A program made the position numbers and the translations under genes. Under the pieces are notes generated by a model. It saw nothing but the letters and a program-made list of their open reading frames with translations, ran no database searches and had not been told where the DNA came from. From Steroidobacteraceae bacterium (lineage in GTDB: Bacteria > Pseudomonadota > Gammaproteobacteria > Steroidobacterales > Steroidobacteraceae), in the NCBI GenBank assembly GCA_025451845.1, contig JANWJS010000020.1, positions 1 to 64,000 on the forward strand: a stretch of 64,000 nt of DNA, given 5' to 3'. Of this stretch, positions 54,068 to 62,627 are shown piece after piece. Positions within the stretch are counted from its first letter, which is position 1; every line of letters starts with the position of its first letter.

Positions 54068-54718
54068 ATGGCTTCCGACTCGCCGCTCGGCTACGCCCGC
54101 TGGCGTCCCCATCCCTGGCACGGGCTTGAGCCCGGGCCCGAGTGCCCGCGGGTGGTCAACGCGTTCATCGAGATCACGCCGTTCGACCTCATGAAATATG
54201 AGGTGGACAAAGCCACGGGTTATCTGCGGGTGGACCGGCCGCAGCGCACCTCCTCCCATCCGCCGTCACTCTACGGATTCGTGCCGCAGACCTACTGCGG
54301 GGAGCGGGTGCGGCGCCTCGCGCAGGACTGCGACCGCGGCGACGGCGATCCGCTCGACATCTGCGTCATCAGCGAGCGGCCGATCACTCACTCGGAAATC
54401 CTCCTGCGCGCGCGCGTGCTCGGGGGGCTGAAGATCATCGACCGGGGCGAAGCCGACGACAAGATAGTCGCAGTGTTGGATGGCGACTACATCTGGGGCG
54501 GCGCGCAGGACCTCGCCGACCTGCCGCCCGCGCTGCTCGAGCGGCTGGAGCATTATTTCTCGACCTACAAGCTCGTCCCGGGCGAGGCTCCCAAGATCGC
54601 CGTCGTCGGCCGGTATGGCTACGAGGACGCTGCCGGGGTGATCACCGCCGCGATCGAGGACTATCGGGAGATGATCGGCCGGATGAACGAAGAGATGAAC
54701 GGCTCCGGGAGCCGTTGA
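54068..54718 (+). CDS. ppa: Inorganic pyrophosphatase (soluble, family I)
   Basis: 216 residues. Active-site block DCDRGDGDPLDICVIS carries the metal-binding aspartates of family I pyrophosphatase. YGFVPQTYCGE and GEADDKIVAVLDGDYIWG (read as blocks) match the family. ATG 54068 is a likely start; a TTG at 54038 is in frame but adds unusual residues. It drives biosynthetic reactions by hydrolysing pyrophosphate. The N-terminal extension (WHGLEPGPECP) fits eukaryote-like or gammaproteobacterial variants. Confidence 0.9.
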   Translation: MASDSPLGYARWRPHPWHGLEPGPECPRVVNAFIEITPFDLMKYEVDKATGYLRVDRPQRTSSHPPSLYGFVPQTYCGERVRRLAQDCDRGDGDPLDICVISERPITHSEILLRARVLGGLKIIDRGEADDKIVAVLDGDYIWGGAQDLADLPPALLERLEHYFSTYKLVPGEAPKIAVVGRYGYEDAAGVITAAIEDYREMIGRMNEEMNGSGSR

Positions 54719-54737
54719 CCCGCGGCCGGCGCCAGGA

Positions 54738-56588
54738 ATGAAGCGCACGGGCGAGTATCCCCCCCTGGCCGACTACGCCCTGATCGGCGACTGTCATTCC
54801 GCGGCGCTCGTTTCCCGGCAGGGCTCCATCGACTGGTGCTGCCTGCCGCGGTTCGATTCCGACAGCTGCTTCGGGCGGCTGCTCGACTGGAACCAGGGCG
54901 GCTACTTCCAGATCTGCCCCGAGGGGCGCTTCAGCTCGCGCCGCGAGTACCTCGAGAAGAGCCTGGTGTTGGTGACTACTTTCCGCTCCGGCGGCGGCGA
55001 GGCCCGCCTGATCGACTTCTTCGCCATGCGCCGCGGCGGCAGCCAGCGTCCGCGCCGGGAGATCGTGCGCATCATCGAGGGCGTGAGCGGCACACTCCGG
55101 TTGAATGTCAGATTCGTGCCGCGGCTCGATTTCGGCGAGGTCAAGCCCTGGGTCCGCCCGGCCTCCGGCGGCGCGTATGTGGCCGTCGGCAGCAACGCGG
55201 GGCTCGTGATCTTCGGGGATGCACTGCTTCGTCCCGGGGACGATCACGATCTCGAGGGTGTTCTCGAGGTCCATGCGCAGTCGCGTTATCACATCGGGGT
55301 ACAGTTCCTGCCGCCGGAAGAATCCGAGAGCCGGTCTCTCGCGGAGAAGGAGGTCCCGCGGCTCCAGGAGCACTACGACGAGACGCTGCACTGGTGGCGC
55401 AACTGGTCGGCGAAGATCAGATGTCAGGATGGACGCTTGCCGCCAGGCAAGGCGACCGGTACGGCCATCGCGCGCTCGGCTATCGTGTTGAAAGCGCTCT
55501 GCTATGCCCCTACGGGAGCCATCATCGCGGCGCCTACGACCTCGTTGCCGGAGGAAATCGGCGGCGAGCGTAACTGGGATTACCGCTTCTGCTGGCTGCG
55601 GGACTCCATCTTCACCGTCCATGCGTTGAGCAATCTCGGCCTGCAGGCCGAGGCGGACGGGATGCGCCGCTTCATCCAGCGGACCGCCTCGGGTAACGCG
55701 AGCGAGCTGCAGGTCCTCTACGGCGTCGACGGCAAGCGCCGCGTGCCCGAGATCAGCCTGCCGAAGCTCGAGGGGTGGCGCGGCTCGCGCCCGGTGCGCA
55801 TCGGCAACGGCGCGGCTGAGCAGTTCCAGGCGGACATGTATGGTCTGGTGATGGAGCTCTCGTGGCGCTGGAGCGAGCGCGGCGAGCAGCCGGATGAGAA
55901 CTACTGGAGATTTCTCACCGCAATCGTGGAGGTGGCCATTGCGCGGCGCCGTCAGCCGGATCGCGGCATGTGGGAAGTTCGCTCGCGGCCGCTGCATTTC
56001 GTGCATTCCAAGGTCATGTGCTGGGCTGCAGTCGACGGCGGGATCGCGCTGGCGGAGCGCCATGGACTGCCGGCGCCGCTCGACCGTTGGCGCGAGGAGC
56101 GCGACGGCATGCGCAAGGACATCGAGAAGCGAGGCTATGACAACAAGCGGGGTGTTTTCGTCCGCAGCTACGGCAGCAGGGACCTGGATGCGGTGCTGCT
56201 GCTGCTCCCGGCGGTCGATTTCGTGGCGTGGGATGACGAGCGGATGGTTCGTACCACAGAGGCGATCCGCAGGGAGCTGTCGTACGACGGGCTGATACGC
56301 CGGTACGCGGCGAAGGATGGGCTGCAAGGCAAGGAAGGGGTGTTTGTCGCGTGTACCTTCTGGCTGGCGGAGTGCCTGGCGCACCAGGGGCGGCGCAAGG
56401 AGGCGCGGCAGGCGTTTGACCGCGCGTGCGGCTGCGCTAACGACCTCGGCCTCTTCGCGGAGGAGTTCCAACCGAAGCTCGGCGAGATGTTGGGGAATTT
56501 CCCGCAGGGACTGACCCACCTGGCGCACGTATCGGCCGCGCTGGCGCTCGAGTACATGGAGGCGAAGCCGAGGCCGCGCTCGGGGTAG
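54738..56588 (+). CDS. Glycoside hydrolase family 15 protein (glucoamylase/trehalase-like)
   Basis: 616 residues. An N-terminal beta-sandwich (1-220, YPPLADYALIGDCHSAALVSRQGSIDWCCLPRFDS; read as blocks) precedes an (alpha/alpha)6 barrel. SLPEEIGGERNWDYRFCWLRDS near 272-293 carries the first catalytic region, and the second Glu lies in the EEFQP stretch near 575. Bacterial members hydrolyse trehalose or alpha-glucans. No signal peptide, so cytoplasmic. It starts 19 bases after the pyrophosphatase stop. Confidence 0.9.
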   Translation: MKRTGEYPPLADYALIGDCHSAALVSRQGSIDWCCLPRFDSDSCFGRLLDWNQGGYFQICPEGRFSSRREYLEKSLVLVTTFRSGGGEARLIDFFAMRRGGSQRPRREIVRIIEGVSGTLRLNVRFVPRLDFGEVKPWVRPASGGAYVAVGSNAGLVIFGDALLRPGDDHDLEGVLEVHAQSRYHIGVQFLPPEESESRSLAEKEVPRLQEHYDETLHWWRNWSAKIRCQDGRLPPGKATGTAIARSAIVLKALCYAPTGAIIAAPTTSLPEEIGGERNWDYRFCWLRDSIFTVHALSNLGLQAEADGMRRFIQRTASGNASELQVLYGVDGKRRVPEISLPKLEGWRGSRPVRIGNGAAEQFQADMYGLVMELSWRWSERGEQPDENYWRFLTAIVEVAIARRRQPDRGMWEVRSRPLHFVHSKVMCWAAVDGGIALAERHGLPAPLDRWREERDGMRKDIEKRGYDNKRGVFVRSYGSRDLDAVLLLLPAVDFVAWDDERMVRTTEAIRRELSYDGLIRRYAAKDGLQGKEGVFVACTFWLAECLAHQGRRKEARQAFDRACGCANDLGLFAEEFQPKLGEMLGNFPQGLTHLAHVSAALALEYMEAKPRPRSG

Positions 56589-56621
56589 ACGGCGCGGCAC
56601 GCCGGTTGCGCGGGCGCCGGT

Positions 56622-57518
56622 ATGCTCAACATTCCGGCCCCGCTCAGCGGATGCACACGAGAGATCGGGGCGTTGATCAAGGACGCGGCCCATGGCTGGA
56701 GCGATCATCACGCATCCCGCATCGGGGCGGCGCTCGCCTTCTACACGGTCTTTTCGCTTGGTCCGATTCTGCTGCTCGCCGTCGCGATGGCGGGGTTTTT
56801 CTTCGGCCAGGGGCTGGCGCGGGGGGAGATCCATCAGCAGATCACCAGCCTGATCGGGCCGCAGGCAGCGGCCGAGGTGCAGATGATCCTGGTGCGCGCG
56901 CATCGGCCCACTGCGGGGGTGATCGCGACGGCGATCAGCGTGGTGACTCTGCTGCTGAGCGCAGATACGGCTCTCGTCGAGTTGAAGTCCGGGCTGGATG
57001 AGATCTGGAGTGTGCCAACCGCGAGCCGGCGGTGGTATTGGGACTATGTGCGCACGAGGCTGCTGTCGATCACGCTGATCCTTGCGCTCGCCGGTCTGCT
57101 GCTCGCATCCCTGCTCTTCAGCGCGGCGCTGGGCGCGCTGGAGACACTCTCGCAAGGCATTTTTTTTGCCGGCATGCTCTTGCGCTGGACGAGTTCCCTG
57201 ATCTCTTTCGGCCTGGCAGTGCTGCTCTTTGCCACGATCTACAAGGTGCTGCCGAGCGTGCGGCTCGCCTGGAAGGACGTGGCGGCAGGGGCGCTCATCA
57301 CGGCGGTGCTCTTTACCATAGGCAAGTACGCCATCGGCCTCTATCTGGGCAGCAGCACGATTGCCTCGACGTACGGGGCAGCAGGCTCCGTGATCGTACT
57401 GCTGCTCTGGGTGTACTACTCCGCTCAGGTTTTCCTGTTCGGGGCGGAGCTCGCGCGGGGATATGCCTGCCGGTTCGGGACGCGGCGGGGGAAGCCGCCA
57501 CCCCAGCACCCCCATTGA
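56622..57518 (+). CDS. YihY/BrkB family inner-membrane protein
   Basis: 298 residues, six membrane helices. DAAHGWSDHHASRIGAALAFYTVFSLGPILLLAVAMAGFFFG (read as blocks) is the YihY/BrkB opening. PSVRLAWKDVAAGALITAVLFTIGKYAIGLYL and YGAAGSVIVLLLWVYYSAQVFLFGAE (read as blocks) are the conserved C-terminal helices. It is not RNase BN, despite old annotations. Role unknown; it may be a transporter or flippase-like protein. It lies 33 bases after GH15. Confidence 0.92.
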   Translation: MLNIPAPLSGCTREIGALIKDAAHGWSDHHASRIGAALAFYTVFSLGPILLLAVAMAGFFFGQGLARGEIHQQITSLIGPQAAAEVQMILVRAHRPTAGVIATAISVVTLLLSADTALVELKSGLDEIWSVPTASRRWYWDYVRTRLLSITLILALAGLLLASLLFSAALGALETLSQGIFFAGMLLRWTSSLISFGLAVLLFATIYKVLPSVRLAWKDVAAGALITAVLFTIGKYAIGLYLGSSTIASTYGAAGSVIVLLLWVYYSAQVFLFGAELARGYACRFGTRRGKPPPQHPH

Positions 57519-57551
57519 AGCGGGTGGCTTTTCCGCAGACAACGGACTGAT

Positions 57552-57628
57552 TGGCGCGCCCGACTGGATTCGAACCAGCGACCTGCAGCTTCGGAGGCTG
57601 CCACTCTATCCAACTGAGCTACGGGCGC
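57552..57628 (-). tRNA. tRNA-Arg (anticodon CCG)
   Basis: On the minus strand a 77-base cloverleaf. The acceptor arms are GCGCCCG / CGGGCGC, the D-arm is GCTC...GAGT, and the anticodon arm GCAGC-CTCCGAA-GCTGC has CCG at the anticodon. The T-arm is GCTGG-TTCGAAT-CCAGT, and discriminator G is followed by an encoded CCA. It reads CGG codons. Confidence 0.96.
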
Positions 57629-57745
57629 GCTGCCCGGGTGGGGCCGGCAATGATACGCGCGGCGGCGGCCCGGCGCCATTTACGAAGGCGGGAGCCGAAC
57701 GGCTATACTGCGCGCTCCCTGTCGTGAGTCCCGTGCGAGGCGTCG

Positions 57746-58303
57746 GTGAGTAAGCAGGACACCCATTTCATCAACATGTTCAGCCTGGTGATCGGCATCC
57801 TGGCCGCCATCGCCATCGTGTTCTTCGTCGTGGCCCGGCACATCGGCGCCGACGCCGAGGCGCGGTCGGTCATGACCGGGCCGGACTATTACAAGAGCGT
57901 CGAAGCGCGCGTCGCGCCCGTCGAGCAGGAAGCGGTCGCAGGCCAGAACAACGCTGCCCTGGCGATCAAGGCCCCGGCAGGCGCGACGGCGCAGGCGGGC
58001 GGGTCCTCGGGCCTCGCCATGCCGACGAGCGGCAAGGAACTCTTCGAGCAGACCTGCAGCGCCTGCCATGGCGCCGGAGTCGCCGGCGCGCCCAAGGCCG
58101 GCGACAAGACGGCCTGGGCGCCGCACCTTGCGCACGGCCTGCCCATGCTCTACCAGCACGCGCTGCACGGGTTCACCGGGACTACCGGCACCATGCCGGC
58201 CAAGGGCGGCCGCACTGACGTGCCGGATCCCATGGTGGAGCAGGCCGTGAACTACATGGTCTCGCTCGTCGATCCGGGCATGGTCTCAGGCAAGAAGAAG
58301 TAG
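57746..58303 (+). CDS. Membrane-anchored cytochrome c5-type protein
   Basis: 185 residues. One N-terminal membrane helix (about 12-30) acts as an anchor, followed by an Ala-rich linker and a class I cytochrome c domain (about 95-180). The haem motif CSACH is at 104-108, and the axial Met is probably in TGTMPAKGG near 152. The pattern ELFEQTCSACHGAGVAGAPKAGD (read as blocks) is that of gammaproteobacterial cytochrome c5. Start GTG 57746. It should carry electrons in the periplasm to a terminal oxidase. Convergent with yifB. Confidence 0.9.
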   Translation: MSKQDTHFINMFSLVIGILAAIAIVFFVVARHIGADAEARSVMTGPDYYKSVEARVAPVEQEAVAGQNNAALAIKAPAGATAQAGGSSGLAMPTSGKELFEQTCSACHGAGVAGAPKAGDKTAWAPHLAHGLPMLYQHALHGFTGTTGTMPAKGGRTDVPDPMVEQAVNYMVSLVDPGMVSGKKK

Positions 58304-58323
58304 CAGACCGCGCCGTCCCAGGC

Positions 58324-59859
58324 TCACTGGCGCGCAGAAGGAGCGCGCTCGCGATCCAGGCATCGCAGCATGACTGCTTCGCTGACGTGGATGTCGGCGA
58401 TGGCGTCCCGTCCGTCGAGGTCCGCTATCGTGCGGGCCAACTTGAGAATGCGTTGGCGCGTGCGGCCGGAGAAGCGCAGGTGCTTCATGGCGCGGTCCAG
58501 CAGCACGCGGGCACCGGGCTGCAGGATGCAACACTGATCCACCTGAGCGTCGCTCAGCCGCGCATTGCAGCGGCTCTGACGGACGAGCTGCAATGATCGA
58601 GCAGTGGCCACCCGAGCCGCCAGCACGGCGCTCGGTTCCCCTCTACCGACGCCACTGTCGAAGTCGCTGACCTCGACTCGCGGGAGCTCTATGTGCATGT
58701 CGAGCCGATCCAGGACAGGACCCGAGATGCGGGCGCGGTATCGCTGGGTCTGAGCCGGCGTGCAGCGGCAGGCGCCGGCGGGATCGCCCAGGTGACCGCA
58801 CGGGCAGGGATTCATCGCCGCAATCAGTTGGAATTCCGCCGGGTAGTCCGCGTGCGCGGCGGCGCGGGAGATGCGAACGATCCCCGCCTCCAAGGGCTCC
58901 CGCAGCGCTTCGAGCACCTGACGGTCGAATTCCGGCAGCTCGTCCAGAAACAACACCCCGTGGTGGGCGAGACTGATTTCTCCCGGACGCGCGTGCGAGC
59001 CGCCGCCGACCAGAGCGACCGACGAGGTTGTGTGATGCGGAGAGCGGAATGGGCGACGTCCGAAGTTGCTCATGCTAAAGCCAACGGGGCTCACCGAAGC
59101 GATCGCAGCGCAATCGAGTGCTTCTCCGCAGCCGAGCGGCGGGAGGAGGCCCGGCAGGCGCTGCGCCAACATGCTCTTGCCGCAGCCCGGCGGGCCCATC
59201 ATCAGGAGGCTGTGGGATCCAGCGGCAGCGATGAGCAATGCCCGTTTGGCCTGGAACTGACCCCTGACATCGCGGAGGTCGGGCTCGGCACCGAACCGGG
59301 AAGTCGGCGATCGGGGAGCGTGTAGACGGAGAGGCTCTTCGCCGCTCAGATGCCGGCAGACCTCCTGCAAGTGCGATGCCGCCCGGACGGGAGTCGTGGC
59401 GGCGACGAGTGCCTCATCCGCGTTGGCAGCGGGAACGATCACCTCATGCCCATCACGGCTGGCATGCGCGGCGGCGAGCAGGATACCTCGAACAGATTTG
59501 ACTTGGCCGCCGAGCCCCAGCTCGCCATAGAGCTCGCACGGAACACCGCGATCCGGCTTCTGCGTGAGCTGTCCGGAGGCGATGAGAATGCCGAGGGCGA
59601 TGGGCAACTCAAATCGGCCGCCCTCCTTGGGAATCTCCGCGGGCGCGAGATTGACGACGATGCGGCCTGCGGGAAACTCGAAGCCGCAGGAGAGGAGAGC
59701 TGCCTGCACGCGGTCGCGGCTTTCCCGCACCACGGTGGCTGGCAGCCCAACCAGGTGGAACGCCGGCAGGCCACTCGCCACGGTGACCTCGACCTGCACC
59801 AATGGCGCCTCCAGACCCACCTGAGCGCGGCAGCATAATGTGGCGACTGGCAGCGACAT
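58324..59859 (-). CDS. comM: YifB/ComM family Mg-chelatase-like AAA+ ATPase
   Basis: 511 residues. The N-terminal ChlI-like domain GLPAFHLVGLPATVVRESRDRVQAAL is followed by AAA+ with Walker A GPPGCGKSMLAQRLPGLLP near 217-235 and Walker B GVLFLDELPEF near 300. A zinc-finger-like CPCGHLGDPAGACRCTP lies near 350. The C-terminal helical domain ends in RSLQL...ARTIADLDG. ComM promotes branch migration in natural transformation; homologues are widespread. No other competence gene is nearby. Confidence 0.94.
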   Translation of the reverse strand: MSLPVATLCCRAQVGLEAPLVQVEVTVASGLPAFHLVGLPATVVRESRDRVQAALLSCGFEFPAGRIVVNLAPAEIPKEGGRFELPIALGILIASGQLTQKPDRGVPCELYGELGLGGQVKSVRGILLAAAHASRDGHEVIVPAANADEALVAATTPVRAASHLQEVCRHLSGEEPLRLHAPRSPTSRFGAEPDLRDVRGQFQAKRALLIAAAGSHSLLMMGPPGCGKSMLAQRLPGLLPPLGCGEALDCAAIASVSPVGFSMSNFGRRPFRSPHHTTSSVALVGGGSHARPGEISLAHHGVLFLDELPEFDRQVLEALREPLEAGIVRISRAAAHADYPAEFQLIAAMNPCPCGHLGDPAGACRCTPAQTQRYRARISGPVLDRLDMHIELPRVEVSDFDSGVGRGEPSAVLAARVATARSLQLVRQSRCNARLSDAQVDQCCILQPGARVLLDRAMKHLRFSGRTRQRILKLARTIADLDGRDAIADIHVSEAVMLRCLDRERAPSARQ

Positions 59860-59946
59860 CGACGTCCTCGAACCGAAGAGCTAGCCCGGACGGGCCCGCG
59901 CGGATCGCGTGCTCGGCCGGTCAGCTCTCGCAGTCCTCGGCCCCGA

Positions 59947-60240
59947 TCAGTTGCCTCGGGGCATCTCGGGAGGCGTCGGGCCGCCGGCGACTCCAGGAGC
60001 GGATGCGTCTTCCAGCGCCTGCAGCCGCGCCTCGAGCTCCGCCAGGCGGGCTCGCGTGCGCTCGAGCACGCGGGTCTGGGTGTCGAACTCGTCCCGGGTC
60101 ACCAGGTCGAGCTTGCCGAGGCTCGAGCGGAGCACGGCGCGGAAGTTGGTTTCGAGGTCCTTCTGCACGGTGCGCAGCGCCGGCGGAACGCTCTCGAGGA
60201 GCCGGCGGGCCATCTCGTCGATCCGGAAGTTGTCCATCAT
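59947..60240 (-). CDS. ubiK: Ubiquinone biosynthesis accessory factor UbiK
   Basis: 97 residues, BMFP/YqiC family: DNFRIDEMARRLLESVPPALRTVQKDLETNFRAVLRSSLGKLDLVTRDEFDTQTRVL (read as blocks), then a C-terminal coiled coil (about 60-80). UbiK helps the Ubi complex with UbiJ, which is encoded at 41.3-41.9 kb. The tail is Pro/Gly-rich. Start is ATG 60240 or 60237. Divergent from amt with about 246 bases between. Confidence 0.92.
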   Translation of the reverse strand: MMDNFRIDEMARRLLESVPPALRTVQKDLETNFRAVLRSSLGKLDLVTRDEFDTQTRVLERTRARLAELEARLQALEDASAPGVAGGPTPPEMPRGN

Positions 60241-60291
60241 CTCTCACCTCCAACGCGATGCCCCTCGATGGGGCGAGGCCGCTGACACGCG

Positions 60292-60306
60292 GCACCAAAA
60301 GAGTGC
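60292..60306 (+). promoter_or_regulatory. NtrC binding site upstream of amt
   Basis: GCACC-AAAAG-AGTGC matches the NtrC consensus GCACY-N5-RGTGC at every fixed position. It lies about 60 bases upstream of the -24/-12 promoter, a normal enhancer distance. Confidence 0.75.
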
Positions 60307-60357
60307 GCGCGGGGGGCCGCAGTGACGCAAGCCCCGGATATTACGGGCAAACGGCGA

Positions 60358-60373
60358 TGGCATGGATTCTGCA
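60358..60373 (+). promoter_or_regulatory. Sigma-54 promoter of amt
   Basis: TGGCATGGATTCTGCA matches the sigma-54 consensus TGGCAYGRNNNTTGCW except C for T at the first base of TTGCW. The invariant GG and GC are exactly ten bases apart. Transcription would begin near 60384, about 100 bases before the amt ATG. Confidence 0.8.
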
Positions 60374-60486
60374 CCCCGACTGCCGCTTCACTAGCTTACG
60401 CGCGGTAAGACAGGTCGTGCAGCCGCCCTTTGCGGCCCGATCGTCTCGAAACGCAGCCAAAGACTCGAGAAACGCCGGGAGACCAC

Positions 60487-61878
60487 ATGCGCACCGCTCC
60501 GATCCTCTTCAACGCAATCCGTCGAATGACGGGCATCGCAGCCCTCGCGACCCTGGCACCCACGCTGGCGTGGGCGGCCGATGCGCCCGTCGCCACACCC
60601 GACAAGGGCGACATGGCCTGGATGCTGACCTCCACCGCTCTGGTGCTGCTGATGTCGGTACCGGCGCTGGGCCTGTTCTACGGCGGCCTGGTCCGCACCA
60701 AGAACATGCTTTCGGTGCTGATGCAGGTGTTCGTGGGCTTCTCCCTGATCACCGTCCTGTGGTGCATCTACGGCTACTCGCTGGCCTTCACCGCCGGCAA
60801 CGAGTTCATCGGCAGCCTGAGCCGGCTCTTCCTCAACGGAACGTTCAACCCGGCGACCGGCGCGTTCTCGACGATCGGCACCTTCGACAAGGGCGTGGTA
60901 CTGAATGAGCTGGTGTACGTCGGCTTCCAGGCCACCTTCGCCGCGATCACCTGTTGTCTCATCCTCGGATCGCTGGTCGAGCGAATCAAGTTTTCCGCCA
61001 TCCTGGTGTTCCTGGCGTTCTGGTTCACCTTCTGCTATTGCCCGGTGGCACACATGGTGTGGTACGTGCCGGGCCTCGACACCAATCCGGCCGACCATCC
61101 TGTCGGCGGCCTGTTGGCGAACTGGGGTGCGCTCGACTTCGCCGGCGGCACGGTCGTGCACATCAACTCCGGCGTCGCCGGCCTGGTGGGTGCGGTCATC
61201 CTGGGCAAGCGCATCGGCCTCGGCAAGGAGCCGATGCCGCCACACAGCCTGACCATGACCATGATCGGCGCTTCATTGCTGTGGTTCGGCTGGTTCGGGT
61301 TCAACGCCGGCTCTGCTCTGGAGGCCAACGGCTCCGCCGCGCTCGCCTTCATGAACACCTATCTCGCCACGGCGTGCGCGGTGCTCACCTGGATGGGCAC
61401 CGAGTGGCTCATCAAGGGCAAGCCCTCGATGCTGGGCGCGGCTTCGGGCGCAGTGGCGGGCCTCGTCGCCATCACGCCGGCGGCCGGGAACGTGGGCATC
61501 CCGGGCGCGTTCGTGATCGGCCTTGCGGTCGGCCCGGTGTGCTTCTGGGGTGTCACGGGCCTGAAGAAAATGATCCGGACTGACGATGCGCTGGATGTGT
61601 TCGGCGTACACGCCCTGGGCGGCACGTTCGGTGCGCTGACCACCGGCATCTTCAACGCCCCCGTCCTCGGCGGACCGGGCGGCAGTGCCTATCCCGGAAT
61701 CTGGGCCCAATTGCTCATCCAGGCCAAGGCCGTGGGTGTGGTGATCGTCTGGACCGCCGTGGTGGCCGCCATCGGCTTCTACCTGGTCAAATCGGTCATG
61801 GGCCTGCGCGTCAGCGAGGACGAAGAGCGCGAGGGCCTGGACATCACCGTTCACGGCGAGCGCGCGTACGACCTGTAA
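60487..61878 (+). CDS. amtB: Ammonium transporter Amt
   Basis: 463 residues. An N-terminal signal (TGIAALATLAPTLAWAADAP) precedes eleven helices. MLTSTALVLLMSVPALGLFYGGLVRTKNMLS (read as blocks), AHMVWY with the first part of the His/Trp selectivity region, FAGGTVVHINSGVAGLVGA with pore His, and DDALDVFGVHALGGTFGALTTGIF (pore His pair) are diagnostic. It passes ammonium/ammonia into the cell. No glnK is next to it, which is unusual. Its promoter region contains sigma-54 and NtrC sites. A terminator hairpin follows. Confidence 0.96.
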   Translation: MRTAPILFNAIRRMTGIAALATLAPTLAWAADAPVATPDKGDMAWMLTSTALVLLMSVPALGLFYGGLVRTKNMLSVLMQVFVGFSLITVLWCIYGYSLAFTAGNEFIGSLSRLFLNGTFNPATGAFSTIGTFDKGVVLNELVYVGFQATFAAITCCLILGSLVERIKFSAILVFLAFWFTFCYCPVAHMVWYVPGLDTNPADHPVGGLLANWGALDFAGGTVVHINSGVAGLVGAVILGKRIGLGKEPMPPHSLTMTMIGASLLWFGWFGFNAGSALEANGSAALAFMNTYLATACAVLTWMGTEWLIKGKPSMLGAASGAVAGLVAITPAAGNVGIPGAFVIGLAVGPVCFWGVTGLKKMIRTDDALDVFGVHALGGTFGALTTGIFNAPVLGGPGGSAYPGIWAQLLIQAKAVGVVIVWTAVVAAIGFYLVKSVMGLRVSEDEEREGLDITVHGERAYDL

Positions 61879-61900
61879 TCGCCGTAACGAGTGCAGAGAG

Positions 61901-61936
61901 GGAGCCCCGGGGCGGCTGAGGCGGCCCCGGGGCTCC
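61901..61936 (+). terminator. Terminator hairpin after amt
   Basis: GGAGCCCCGGGGC / GCCCCGGGGCTCC, a perfect 13-bp stem with a ten-base loop, 22 bases after the amt stop. The tail TTGCTTGG is only partly T-rich. Confidence 0.75.
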
Positions 61937-62071
61937 TTGCTTGGGCGCGCCCGCGGCACGCAGGGGTGCGTTGTGTTTCTGTGAGCGGCAGCCGTGCCTT
62001 TGTGTGACCGAGTTCAAAGGACGAATGCCTTCCAGGGTGGAAAATAGCAGCGCTCCGGGGAGTGCAAGGTC

Positions 62072-62539
62072 ATGCCACGATCCACCGTTATCCTGCTGGC
62101 CACCTCGATGGTCGTCCTTCTGGGCGCCATCGGCGTCGCGCGTGCCGACACCGTTTACGAGTGGACCGACGCCAAAGGCGAGGTGCACTACACCGACCAG
62201 TGGGTGCCGGGCGCGAAGCTCATCCGCAGCGATGCGACTCACCGGCCGAAGACGGAATCGGGCGCCGCGCAGGGAATCCAAAGCGAGAGCAATGCCGCTT
62301 CCCAGGGGCTCCAGCAGCAGGCGCAGGCCCAGGCCGTACAGCAGGATGTGGCCAAGGCTCGCGCCGAGCGCTGCAGCCAGGACAAGGCGCAATACCAGAG
62401 CATGACCCAATCGCGCCGCATTTACACGACCGACAAGAAGGGCGATCGGCAATACCTTTCCGATAGCGACGCGGACGCTGCCAGGCTAAAGGCCCGCCAG
62501 GCGATGGACGCCGACTGCGGGACCGGCAGCGCACCCTAA
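62072..62539 (+). CDS. DUF4124 periplasmic protein
   Basis: 155 residues. A signal peptide (1-25, ending ARA) is followed by the DUF4124 opening VYEWTDAKGEVHYTDQW, then a Gln/Ala-rich coiled segment (about 70-115) and a C-terminal region with Cys pairs (RCSQDKAQY, DADCGTG) that may form a disulfide. The family is common in gammaproteobacterial envelopes and has no established function. Confidence 0.85.
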   Translation: MPRSTVILLATSMVVLLGAIGVARADTVYEWTDAKGEVHYTDQWVPGAKLIRSDATHRPKTESGAAQGIQSESNAASQGLQQQAQAQAVQQDVAKARAERCSQDKAQYQSMTQSRRIYTTDKKGDRQYLSDSDADAARLKARQAMDADCGTGSAP

Positions 62540-62627
62540 GCTGGATCCCGTTCGGATCCGTTCCGAAACGAACGCTCGCGCACTATAGTGGCGCTCGCGG
62601 GAACGGCCGCGGCCGATTTTAGCCAAT

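Noticed and set aside
54642-57542. 966-aa minus-strand reading frame
   Set aside because: Covers GH15 and BrkB in antisense; His/Arg/Gln-rich composition without domains.
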